Positions 34,430 through 42,924 of a stretch of DNA of 64,000 bases are shown one piece after another. Each line of letters starts with the position of its first letter. The first letter of the stretch is position 1. Under the pieces are notes generated by a model. It worked only from the letters and a program-made list of their open reading frames with translations. It was not told the origin of the DNA and did not search any database. The DNA is from JAUSIF01 sp963711595 (GTDB lineage Bacteria > Pseudomonadota > Alphaproteobacteria > Rhizobiales > Xanthobacteraceae): contig CAVQER010000005.1 of NCBI GenBank assembly GCA_963711595.1, positions 372,001 to 436,000 of the forward strand, given 5' to 3'. The translations under genes were made by a program, and so were the position numbers.

Positions 34430-37400
34430 TGTCGCTCTTCCCTGTTGGGCATGCGCAGCCTTTGGCTTTCGCACGCGCGCTGGTGCGATGGAATGAATGG
34501 TACGACTCGAAAATCGCGTTCCTCCTGCTCTGCATGTATTATGCAGCGCTTTCTCAGCCCGGCCCGAGCGGCCGACTTCAGGCCGAGATGGCCTTTTTGC
34601 TGGCGGTGCTTTGCGTCTACGCCGCCTTTGGCCATCTGGTAAACGACCTCAGCGATCGAGAAGCCGATCGCGTTGCGGGAAAGCGCAACGTGCTGGCAAC
34701 GCTCTCGGAGCAGAAGGCTCGCGTGTTGGTTCTCGCCGCGGGAGCCATTGAAATCGTTCTTGCTCTTCCGTATTGGCAACAGCCTGGCGTGATTGTCTCG
34801 TTGATTTCAGCATACGCGCTAGCCGCGTTCTATTCGTTGCCCCCGCTACGGCTCAAGGAACGCGGCGCGGCAGGCTTGATCGCCGCCGTAGCAGCACAAA
34901 GGACCCTGCCTTGCTTTGTCCTTTTCTATGCAATGAGTTTCTGGGACTGGACGGCCGTCGCACTGTGCGTCCTGAACACACTGATTGGTGCGCGGTACAT
35001 CGTCGTTCACCAAATTTTGGATGCCCACGAGGATACACGTGCCGGCATAGACACCTTCGCAACGACGCATGATGCGGGTTTCCTGCGCGCGGTCCTCACA
35101 CGGTGGTTGTTCCCGCTTGAACTGGCGAGCCTGACCAGCGCAATTTTACTGATGGGTTGGAACGTCCCCGCGGTGTGGGGAATGGCGCCGGTATATGCCG
35201 CTTGGCTGGTCATCCGCCGCCGGCGCCAGCCGCGATGGCGGATGTCACCGGTCTCTTACAGTTTGTTCGCTGATTTATATTATGCCTTTTGGCCGTTACT
35301 GCTTGCAGCGGCACTAGCCCTCAGCGACCCTGCCTTTGCCGGCGCGCTGATCTTCACGATCGTGTGGCTGTTCCGCAATCTTTCTTCATCGCTGTTCAAT
35401 GCGGTTGAGATTCTTCGCGGACGCCCCGCATCGCCCGTCAGTTTGCCGGCAACACTTTCTGAACAGCCTTCGTCAGGGAAAAGACCGCTAGGCACGCACG
35501 AGAGGACTTTTGAGGAGGCTGTGATCCTTCATGACTCGGGTCAATTGGAAAAAGCGCAAGAGTTGTACCAGACCGTATTGCGGTCACATCCAGATCATTT
35601 TGACGCGCTGTGTCGCCTCGGAATCCTTCAACTACAACTAACAAGGTTCGATGACGCCAAACGCCTGCTCCGTCGCGCGGTGAAAATCGACAAGAAATCT
35701 GCCGACGCGGAGCATGCGCTCGCCTGCGCACTGGTGGGGCTTGGTCACGCCGACGAGGCGATCGACCACTATCGGATCGCCATCGCACTGCGACCCGATT
35801 TTCCCGAGGCACACAACAACCTTGGCTACGCGTTTCAGGTGGTCGGTCGCTACGACGAGATGATCGAGCATTATCAACGCGCCCTCGCCATCAGGCCGCA
35901 GTACGCCGAGGCACGCAACAATGTTGGAAATGGATTGCACGTTCTCGGCCGATCCGAAGAGGCGCTCACCCACTACCAGGCGGCGATTGCGATCCGGCCG
36001 GACTACGCCGAAGCCTATTGGAACATGGGAAACGCATTGCGCGCGCTCGGCAGGCCTGAACAGGCTGTCTTGCAGTATCGTACTGCGCTCGAACTTCGCC
36101 CGAACTTTGCCGAGGCTCACCACGGCCTCGGAAGCGCGTTGCACCAGCTCGGCGAGCACGAGCACGCCGTTGCCGAATTCGCAAAGGCGCTGAAGACCCG
36201 CCCTGCCTATCTCGATGCACACATCGATCTCGGCAACACTCTCAGATCGATGGGACGCCTGGCAGAGGCAATCGCACAATACGACAGGGCACTCTCCATC
36301 CGGCCCAAATCGATCGAAGCCCTCACAAACCGGGGAACAGCGCAGCTGGAGTTGAAGGCCTACGATGCAGCGTGGGACAGCTTCCAGGCCGCCCTCCGGC
36401 TTGACGCTCATAGCTTCGCCGCGCTGAGTGGATTGGCCCGAGCAGCAGCTGCAGCATGCGATTGGCTGCGAACTGCAAAAATCTCGCGCGAACTGCTGCC
36501 AAGGGTTGCGAACGCCGAATTGGCCATCGACCCTTTCACGCTACTTCACTATTCCGGCGACCCAGCGCTGCAGACGACCTGCACCAAAACCTTTGTCCGC
36601 AATCAATTGCCGGCGATCCCGCAGCCGCCATGGAAGACAGCCATTTGGCGCAATGAAAAAATACGCCTTGCGTACGTGTCAGCCGGACTGCATCAGCACC
36701 CAACAGCTGCTCTCTCCGTTGAGCTGTTCGAGAGTCACGACCGCTCACGATTTGAGGTCATCGGCGTCTCGACCGGCCCCGACGAAGACAGCGCGATGCG
36801 ACGAAGAATTGTGAAGGCGTTTGACAGCTTTCACGACGTGCGTGCGAGGAGCGATCGGGACATCGCCGAACTGATCAACTCAATGCGGGTCGACATCCTC
36901 GTCGATCGCAACGGCTACACAACCAATGCTCGCCCATGGGTGTTTGCGCATCGGCCCGCGCCGATCCAAGTCAATTATCTCGGATATCCCGGAACGCTGG
37001 GTGCCGACTTCTACGACTACGTGATTGCCGACCCAACGGTCCTGCCCTTCGACCAGCAAAAATTCTTCACCGAGAAGATTGTCCATCTTCCCGATTGCTA
37101 CCAGTCTAACGATTCGAAGCGCACGATCGCTGTGTCGTCGGTGACGCGAGAACAGGCGGGTTTACCCTCTGACGGCTTCGTTTTCTGCTGCTTCAACAAC
37201 TCGGCCAAGATCACCGCGCAGATTTTCGACATCTGGATACGCCTGTTGCGCCAGGTGCCGCAAAGTACGCTTTGGTTGTTGGGCGAAGGCGAAGTCGTCG
37301 CGGAGAATTTCCGGCGGGAAGCCGCGAGCCGCAGTGTCGATCCCGGCCAAATCATATTCGCTCCCTGGATCGAGCCGGATGCTCATCTGGCGCGCCATCG

Positions 37401-37785
37401 GTTGGCAGATTTGTTTCTGGATACGCTGCCGTTCAACGCGCATACGACCGCCAGCGATGCGCTATGGGCGGGCCTCCCGGTAGTCACCTGTTACGGGGAA
37501 AGTTTTGCGGGCCGGGTGGCAGCGAGTTTGCTCGAGGCCGTGGGCATGCCCGAATTGGTGACCAAGAATCTCCGAGAATACGAAGCGCTGGCGTTACAGC
37601 TCGCGACCAAGCCAACTCTGCTTCGAGCGCTTCGTGAACGACTGGGGAAAAATCGGCAGGGCGCGCCGCTGTTCGATACGCGCCGGTATCGCGATCACAT
37701 CGAAGGCGCCTACACGGAGATGTGGCGGATCTGGCAATGCGGTGAGAGACCACGAAGCTTCGCAGTGGCCGCAAGAGGGGTCTAG
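34429..37785 (+). CDS. Fusion of UbiA prenyltransferase, TPR repeats and GT41 (O-GlcNAc transferase-like) domain
   Basis: An 1118-residue three-part protein. Residues 1-330 are a polytopic UbiA-type prenyltransferase with both Mg-diphosphate motifs: NDLSDREAD (72-80) and DAHED (198-202). A Pro/Ser linker (about 333-355) leads to about nine TPRs (357-690; e.g. AHNNLGYAFQVVGRYDEMIE). Residues about 745-1100 are a GT41 catalytic region with RPAPIQVNYLGYPGT, CCFNNSAKITAQIF, DTLPFNAHTTASDALWAGLP and FAGRVAASLLEA. GT41 enzymes usually add sugars to proteins. A UbiA fusion would anchor the transferase in the membrane. It is coupled to the cyclase gene. Confidence 0.9.
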   Translation: MSLFPVGHAQPLAFARALVRWNEWYDSKIAFLLLCMYYAALSQPGPSGRLQAEMAFLLAVLCVYAAFGHLVNDLSDREADRVAGKRNVLATLSEQKARVLVLAAGAIEIVLALPYWQQPGVIVSLISAYALAAFYSLPPLRLKERGAAGLIAAVAAQRTLPCFVLFYAMSFWDWTAVALCVLNTLIGARYIVVHQILDAHEDTRAGIDTFATTHDAGFLRAVLTRWLFPLELASLTSAILLMGWNVPAVWGMAPVYAAWLVIRRRRQPRWRMSPVSYSLFADLYYAFWPLLLAAALALSDPAFAGALIFTIVWLFRNLSSSLFNAVEILRGRPASPVSLPATLSEQPSSGKRPLGTHERTFEEAVILHDSGQLEKAQELYQTVLRSHPDHFDALCRLGILQLQLTRFDDAKRLLRRAVKIDKKSADAEHALACALVGLGHADEAIDHYRIAIALRPDFPEAHNNLGYAFQVVGRYDEMIEHYQRALAIRPQYAEARNNVGNGLHVLGRSEEALTHYQAAIAIRPDYAEAYWNMGNALRALGRPEQAVLQYRTALELRPNFAEAHHGLGSALHQLGEHEHAVAEFAKALKTRPAYLDAHIDLGNTLRSMGRLAEAIAQYDRALSIRPKSIEALTNRGTAQLELKAYDAAWDSFQAALRLDAHSFAALSGLARAAAAACDWLRTAKISRELLPRVANAELAIDPFTLLHYSGDPALQTTCTKTFVRNQLPAIPQPPWKTAIWRNEKIRLAYVSAGLHQHPTAALSVELFESHDRSRFEVIGVSTGPDEDSAMRRRIVKAFDSFHDVRARSDRDIAELINSMRVDILVDRNGYTTNARPWVFAHRPAPIQVNYLGYPGTLGADFYDYVIADPTVLPFDQQKFFTEKIVHLPDCYQSNDSKRTIAVSSVTREQAGLPSDGFVFCCFNNSAKITAQIFDIWIRLLRQVPQSTLWLLGEGEVVAENFRREAASRSVDPGQIIFAPWIEPDAHLARHRLADLFLDTLPFNAHTTASDALWAGLPVVTCYGESFAGRVAASLLEAVGMPELVTKNLREYEALALQLATKPTLLRALRERLGKNRQGAPLFDTRRYRDHIEGAYTEMWRIWQCGERPRSFAVAARGV

Positions 37786-37833
37786 GGTGACGAAACAGGA
37801 AGCGGGTATCGCGTCTGCGAACTGTGGCCAATG

Positions 37834-38571
37834 TCAGAAACGAACGTTGAGTCCAGCTTTCACCGCGTCGATCCGCGGGGCCCCGATATTGATGGTGTTA
37901 AGTCCGAAAGGAACGCCAAAATCGAAACTATTCGAAAAGCTGCCGCGAAAATCATAGTGATTGTACTCGACAAAAACGGACGAGTTATTGGAAAACGCCC
38001 AGGCAATACCCCCGCCCGCGGTCCATGCGCCGAACGTCTTGCTGAACTCGCCATCGAGCGGGCCACCAAATCCGCTGATGTTGTATTCTTGGCGGGTCCA
38101 GGCTCCGCCCCCTTTCACGTACACCAGCGTCTGCGGATGCCAGCCGGCGTATCCCAGCCGTCCTGTCACGCTCGCAAGCCACTGCACCTCTGTCCCGATT
38201 CGACCCGAGAAGATCGGGTTGGGACCCTGTCCTTCGATGCTCGATGCCGCTGCATCTCCCTCGATGCCCACAACCCAACCGTTGGCGAACTGGTAGTCGC
38301 ACCCCAACTGTCCGCCGAAAAGCGCGCCGTCGTTGCGGACGTTGCTGGTCCCGGTCTCGAGCGTAACGCCATCGCACCGCGCGTTGGTGGTCTGACTTCC
38401 CCAAGCCCAGCCCCCATGAAGGCCCACATGGCAGCCTGTCCAGCTGAAGGCCGGCATCGGTGGTCGTGGCGGCGATTTGACGACTCGCGGCTGCGCAGCG
38501 TCAGCGGCCTCGGCAGCGCCCCCGGACGCGATCGTCGCGATACCGGCAAATAATAGTTTCAGTCGCTTCAT
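37834..38571 (-). CDS. Outer membrane beta-barrel protein (Omp25/Omp31-like)
   Basis: A 245-residue porin-family protein of the type common in Hyphomicrobiales. The signal peptide covers residues 1-22 (LLFAGIATIASGGAAEA). The mature part shows FSWTGCHVGLHGGWAWG, a GGQLGCDYQFANGWVVGIEGD strand pair, VTGRLGYAGWHPQTLVYVKGGGAW, and ends in a terminal aromatic (GLNVRF), as BAM-inserted barrels do. Cysteines appear in pairs. It converges on the fusion gene across 48 nt. The downstream-most residues match barrel closure. Confidence 0.9.
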   Translation of the reverse strand: MKRLKLLFAGIATIASGGAAEAADAAQPRVVKSPPRPPMPAFSWTGCHVGLHGGWAWGSQTTNARCDGVTLETGTSNVRNDGALFGGQLGCDYQFANGWVVGIEGDAAASSIEGQGPNPIFSGRIGTEVQWLASVTGRLGYAGWHPQTLVYVKGGGAWTRQEYNISGFGGPLDGEFSKTFGAWTAGGGIAWAFSNNSSVFVEYNHYDFRGSFSNSFDFGVPFGLNTINIGAPRIDAVKAGLNVRF

Positions 38572-38805
38572 CGAGACGTCATTCGTTTTGCGCTGAGCGC
38601 CTAGGTTGGATTACGATTCATAGCGGAAAACATACGGGGGTCCCCCCATTCGGGCAATTGCTTCGGGTTCGGGCATCTAGCTTTCCCCCGGTCGTGGCAT
38701 TTGGGCAACAAGGCCCTGTCGGGCGGGTAAGTAGCTGTGTCGATTGGGCACTATTTTCCCGGAGACGCGCGAAATGTGGGCGCGAGCCCGAAGGCAACCT
38801 CAAGC

Positions 38806-38833
38806 GCGGATTGCGCTTCGCCCCATCCGGGCT
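38806..38833. repeat. Fragment resembling a dispersed intergenic repeat of Bradyrhizobium-type genomes
   Basis: The sequence from GCGGATTGCGCTTCG to CATCCGGGCT resembles, from memory, a short GC-rich intergenic repeat common in Bradyrhizobium relatives. It sits just downstream of the NTF2-like gene stop. Identification is by recollection, not by search. Confidence 0.3.
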
Positions 38834-38841
38834 GAGCGGCA

Positions 38842-39240
38842 CTACTCGTGCGACCCGGCAGAGAACGTGGAGACGATAATTTTCAGGCCGCTCGGCGTCC
38901 GCAGCAGACTGTAAAAGTGCCGCCACGCGCGCGCGGTCGTACCGTCCGCGCGATGGCCCTCCCAGTTCACGATCGCCATTACGCCTTGCGTTCCAACGGT
39001 CAGGCCATCGCAGCTGCGCACGAGCCAACGCGGCGCCTCATCTTTGAGGAATTGGTCGAGCCGTCCTTGATTGTAGCGGTTGAGCTCCGCTTCATCGAAC
39101 GCGACCGTGACGGAGCCGTCGGGTCCGACAAACATGCAGGGCAGATGGAAAAGGCGCGGAAGCGTCGTCACGGCGGCGGTCGCAATAGTCTTCTCCCACT
39201 CGCGGCGGTAGTCCTCGACGAAATCCAAAAAATCTACCAA
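38842..39240 (-). CDS. Small NTF2/SnoaL-like protein
   Basis: A 132-residue cytosolic protein with a cone-fold-like layout: an N-terminal helix (DFLDFVEDYRREWEKTI), LFHLPCMFVGPDGSVTVAF, and strands WLVRSCDGLTVGTQGVMAIVNWEGH and HFYSLLRTPSGLKIIVSTF. This order fits the NTF2-like superfamily, which includes enzymes and non-catalytic ligand binders. There is no catalytic residue I would name. It is read toward the porin-like gene, separated from it by 270 nt. Function unknown. Confidence 0.7.
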   Translation of the reverse strand: MVDFLDFVEDYRREWEKTIATAAVTTLPRLFHLPCMFVGPDGSVTVAFDEAELNRYNQGRLDQFLKDEAPRWLVRSCDGLTVGTQGVMAIVNWEGHRADGTTARAWRHFYSLLRTPSGLKIIVSTFSAGSHE

Positions 39241-39333
39241 TAGGGCCTCCGCATTTGTACAACGGTCAAAATAAGTTTTGTGCGCGTTTCTATTGGACGC
39301 GCGTTACCCGCATTCAATCCGAATCGCGCAGAA

Positions 39334-40941
39334 TCACATTCTGAAAACCCCAAACCGCGTCCGCGGGATCGGCGCGTTCAGCGCCGCGCTCAGCGCGAGC
39401 GACAAGACACGCCGCGTCTCGCCCGGCGCGATGATGCCATCGTCCCAGAGCCGCGCCGTCGCATAGTAGGGATTGCCTTCCCGCTCGTATTGCTCGCGGA
39501 TCGGCTGCTTGAATTCCTCCTCCTCCACTTGCGACCACGCGCCCCCGCCGCTCTCGATGTTTTCGCGCCGCACCGTCGCGAGCACCGAAGCGGCCTGCTC
39601 GCCGCCCATCACGGAGATGCGCGCGTTCGGCCAGGTAAACAGGAAGCGCGGGCCGTAGGCGCGGCCGCACATGCCGTAATTGCCAGCACCAAAGCTGCCG
39701 CCGATGATGAGCGTGAGCTTCGGCACCTGCGCGCAGGCGACCGCCATCACCATCTTCGCGCCGTCCTTGGCGATCCCGCCGGCCTCGTAGTCGCGGCCGA
39801 CCATGAAGCCGGAGATGTTCTGCAGGAACAGGAGCGGAATTCGGCGCTGGCAGCAGAGCTCGATGAAGTGTGCAGCCTTCAACGCGCTCTCAGAATAGAG
39901 AATGCCGTTGTTCGCGAGGATGCCGACGGGAATGCCGTGGAGCCGCGCGAAGCCCGTCACGAGCGTCGTGCCGTAGAGCCGCTTGAATTCGTCGAGCTCG
40001 GAGGCGTCCACGAGCCGCGCGATGATTTCGCGAACGTCGTACTGCTTTCTGACGTCGGTCGGCACGATGCCGTCGAGCTCGGCCGCGTCGTATTTCGGCT
40101 CGCGCGGCTCGTCGTATTCGAGGTCGACGCGCTTCGGCTGGTTCAGGTTCGCGACGATGCGGCGACAGATGTCGATCGCGTGCTGATCGTCCATTGCGTA
40201 ATGGTCGGCTACACCCGACTTGCGGGCGTGCACATCCGCTCCGCCAAGCTCTTCGGCGGTGACAATCTCGCCGGTCGCGGCCTTCACGAGGGGCGGACCG
40301 CCGAGAAAGATCGTCCCCTGCCCGCGCACGATGATCGTTTCGTCAGACATCGCCGGCACGTACGCGCCACCTGCAGTGCAAGAGCCCAAGACCGCGGCGA
40401 TCTGCGCGATGCCGGCAGACGAAAGCTTCGCTTGATTGAAGAAGATGCGGCCGAAGTGCTCGCGATCGGGAAACACCTCGGTCTGATGCGGAAGGTTCGC
40501 TCCGCCTGAATCCACCAGGTAAATGCAGGGCAGCCGGTTCTCGCCCGCGATCTCCTGCGCGCGCAGGTGCTTTTTCACCGTCATCGGAAAATAAGTGCCG
40601 CCCTTGATCGTGCTGTCATTGCACACGATCACGCACTCACGACCTTCGATGCGTCCGATCCCGGTTATGAGTCCGGCGCCGTGGATCGCGTCATCATACA
40701 TGCCGTTCGCCGCGAGCGGCGACAGCTCGAGGAACGGCGAACCGGGATCAATCAGCCGCAGGACGCGGTCGCGCGGCAGGAGCTTGTTCCGTGCGATGTG
40801 CCGCTCGCGGGCTTTCTCGGGACCCCCCTCTGCGGCTTCGGCGCGGCGCTTTTGCAACTCGTCCACGAGCGCGTGCATCGCGTCCGCGTTCGCCCGATAT
40901 TCTCGCGACTTAGTATCGACTGCCGTGCTTAGCGCGACCAT
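39334..40941 (-). CDS. mccB: 3-Methylcrotonyl-CoA carboxylase carboxyltransferase (beta) subunit
   Basis: A 535-residue carboxyltransferase that takes CO2 from biotin to the acyl-CoA; 535 residues is the typical MccB/LiuB length. Family blocks include RNKLLPRDRVLRLIDPGSPFLEL, the oxyanion-hole segments SGGANLPHQTEVFPDREHFG and GSCTAGGAYVPAMSDE, the LGGADVHARKSGVADH segment, and FLQNISGFMVGRDYEAGG near the second active-site half. The open frame continues upstream to 41139, but the ATG at 40941 gives the normal start (MVALSTAVDTKSREYRAN). The partner mccA is at 18531-20510. It acts in leucine breakdown. Confidence 0.93.
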   Translation of the reverse strand: MVALSTAVDTKSREYRANADAMHALVDELQKRRAEAAEGGPEKARERHIARNKLLPRDRVLRLIDPGSPFLELSPLAANGMYDDAIHGAGLITGIGRIEGRECVIVCNDSTIKGGTYFPMTVKKHLRAQEIAGENRLPCIYLVDSGGANLPHQTEVFPDREHFGRIFFNQAKLSSAGIAQIAAVLGSCTAGGAYVPAMSDETIIVRGQGTIFLGGPPLVKAATGEIVTAEELGGADVHARKSGVADHYAMDDQHAIDICRRIVANLNQPKRVDLEYDEPREPKYDAAELDGIVPTDVRKQYDVREIIARLVDASELDEFKRLYGTTLVTGFARLHGIPVGILANNGILYSESALKAAHFIELCCQRRIPLLFLQNISGFMVGRDYEAGGIAKDGAKMVMAVACAQVPKLTLIIGGSFGAGNYGMCGRAYGPRFLFTWPNARISVMGGEQAASVLATVRRENIESGGGAWSQVEEEEFKQPIREQYEREGNPYYATARLWDDGIIAPGETRRVLSLALSAALNAPIPRTRFGVFRM

Positions 40942-41050
40942 GAATCCCCCGGAGTCGCGAGGGTGCCGTGGCAAGCGTGGGAAGGCAATCTCGACACGCG
41001 GCCATTGTGGGGGGAGGCCAAGCAACTCCTTCGCAGACGCCTGACAGCCG

Positions 41051-41938
41051 TCAGACGGCGGCGATTTTCCGAAGAAATTCGGTGTTGCCCTTGGTGGCGA
41101 TCCGGTTGAGCCGGCTGATAAGGACGCGACCCCATCCATCGTATCGGGGTTCGATAACGTCGGTTTCGGTCACGCTGGACGCGTGATCGTCTATCTCGAA
41201 AAACCGGTAGCCGAGCGGCTGCAGGATCGCCTGGACCGATTGGCCGCTGGGCTTGTCGGCGCATTCGAAGAAAACGTCGGGCGACGCTCGATCAAGCAGC
41301 GCCGGCATTCCCTTGAGACACATCGGTTCATGGCCTTCGACATCGAGTTTTATGAGCGACACACGTGGACGGATCTCGTCGGGTAGGTAGCTATCCAGGC
41401 TCACGGCCTGAACGCTGATATTAAGCGCATCGTTAGAGCTGCCGATGGCGCCGCCCGATGTCAGATAGTCGGGGCCCGTCTTGATCCGGAAGGGTAGCAC
41501 CTCATTCTTCTCACCGACCGCAAGCATCCAGGCATGCGAGGTGCGAAATCCATTGGATCGAAGATTGAGATTCAACCGGGCGAAGTTCATAAAATACGGT
41601 TCGAACGACGCGACGCCGCCGGACCGATTTGCGGCCAGCGCGGCGAGTGAATAGGCGCCTGTGTGGGCGCCCACATCAACGACCCAATCCGCGCGTGACG
41701 CCAGCTCCGCCCACAGCTCCAGCGTCTTTCGCTCATAGCCGCCGTTCCAGAAAAACCTGAGCGCGATTCCATCGTCTGCACCGCCGAGCAACATGCGAAA
41801 CCGTGCGCCCTGCTTCGGTTCGCAATCAACCCACCCCCAGTAGGGCGGCATGGCCCTCAACTCTTGGATCGAGAAGTAGTTGAACGGAGGAAGAGACTGA
41901 CGCTTGGCGAGCGCGGCGCTGTTTTGCTCTGCGTTCAT
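41051..41938 (-). CDS. FkbM family methyltransferase
   Basis: A 295-residue SAM-dependent methyltransferase of the FkbM family. The SAM loop is WVVDVGAHTGAYSLAAL (about residues 89-105), and the family motif IKLDVEGHEPMCLKG lies in the second half. The N-terminus has PYWGWVDCEPKQGARF. FkbM members methylate sugars or hydroxyls of natural products. It is 23 nt downstream of the ABC-permease gene on the same strand and 109 nt upstream of mccB, so it may be co-transcribed with the NEW3/ABC operon. Its substrate is unknown. Confidence 0.9.
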   Translation of the reverse strand: MNAEQNSAALAKRQSLPPFNYFSIQELRAMPPYWGWVDCEPKQGARFRMLLGGADDGIALRFFWNGGYERKTLELWAELASRADWVVDVGAHTGAYSLAALAANRSGGVASFEPYFMNFARLNLNLRSNGFRTSHAWMLAVGEKNEVLPFRIKTGPDYLTSGGAIGSSNDALNISVQAVSLDSYLPDEIRPRVSLIKLDVEGHEPMCLKGMPALLDRASPDVFFECADKPSGQSVQAILQPLGYRFFEIDDHASSVTETDVIEPRYDGWGRVLISRLNRIATKGNTEFLRKIAAV

Positions 41939-41961
41939 ATTGGCCTTGTTCGAGCGGAGAA

Positions 41962-42924
41962 CTACGCCCTCACCTCTTGTCGCTGAAACACGACGTAACC
42001 GATCACGAAAAGAAGGATCGTGCCGGCAACCAATCCGACGAGTTGCGGCCAGGCAATCAGGAGGCTCTGGGAAAGTGGCAGAGGCGAGCCGATCAGCGCG
42101 CCTTCCAGCTGCTCCATGAACACCGGCCCGAGCGCGCGCGTCGATGGATTGAGCACCGCGCGCAACACTTCCGCGAACAATGTCGAAGGCGACAGACGCG
42201 CAAGCCCCTGCTCCCACACGAGCGTGTTCGGATCGGGCTGGCCGATCACTGCATAGAGCGGATGCGGCGGCGACATCGCGTAGGCGATCGCCGGCGACAG
42301 GGCCGGCCACAGGATCGTCAGGAACAGCCAAAGCCCGAGCGTTGTCAGCGCCGCGGTCGCGGGCGAGCGGAAAATGATCGAGAACAGGATCGCCGCCGCA
42401 AGCCATAGACCCGCATAGGCGAGCGCCACGACGAGGAATGCGAGAGAGCGCAACACCTCCTCCGTGCTCGGCGGAACGCCGAGCAGGAGCAATCCGAGCC
42501 CGACCACGAGCAGCCAGAGCACCACGAGGCTGATCGCAAGCGTGACGAGACCGGCGAGGAATTTTCCCATCAACAACGCGTCGCGATAGATCGGCTGCGA
42601 GAGCACGCGCGAAAGCGTACGGCGGTTGTGCTCGCCGTTCACCGCATCGAAGCCGAGGCCGACCGCCATGAGCGGTATGAGAAAGGCGAGGATGCTGACG
42701 AACGACGGGAGCGGCTGCCGCGCCTCGGTGAAGAGCTTCAGGAATACGAACGGGTCTTCCGAAACCGTGTCACGCACCTGTTGGATCGTACCAATGAGCG
42801 CCGCGACCGCGGTCAGCACGATCAGCCACTCGAGTACGCGCATGCGCGCGCTGGAAAGGTGATCGGCAAGTTCCTTCATCATCACGGTGCCGATGCCGCT
42901 GAACGGGGACCCTTCACGCCGCAT
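41962..42924 (-). CDS. ABC-2 type transporter permease
   Basis: A 320-residue polytopic permease that pairs with the ATPase gene ahead of it. About six hydrophobic helices are visible, with an extracytoplasmic segment between the first (LEWLIVLTAVAALIGTI) and second, and GFDAVNGEHNRRTLSRVLSQPIYRD between helices two and three, typical of ABC-2 exporters. The ATG at 42924 overlaps the end of the ATPase gene by 11 nt. The substrate is unknown. Confidence 0.9.
   Translation of the reverse strand: MRREGSPFSGIGTVMMKELADHLSSARMRVLEWLIVLTAVAALIGTIQQVRDTVSEDPFVFLKLFTEARQPLPSFVSILAFLIPLMAVGLGFDAVNGEHNRRTLSRVLSQPIYRDALLMGKFLAGLVTLAISLVVLWLLVVGLGLLLLGVPPSTEEVLRSLAFLVVALAYAGLWLAAAILFSIIFRSPATAALTTLGLWLFLTILWPALSPAIAYAMSPPHPLYAVIGQPDPNTLVWEQGLARLSPSTLFAEVLRAVLNPSTRALGPVFMEQLEGALIGSPLPLSQSLLIAWPQLVGLVAGTILLFVIGYVVFQRQEVRA

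Noticed and set aside
38618..39028. 136-residue minus-strand frame over the gap and NTF2-like gene
   Set aside because: Arg-rich translation in a shifted frame; the NTF2-like gene on the same strand fits the fold better.
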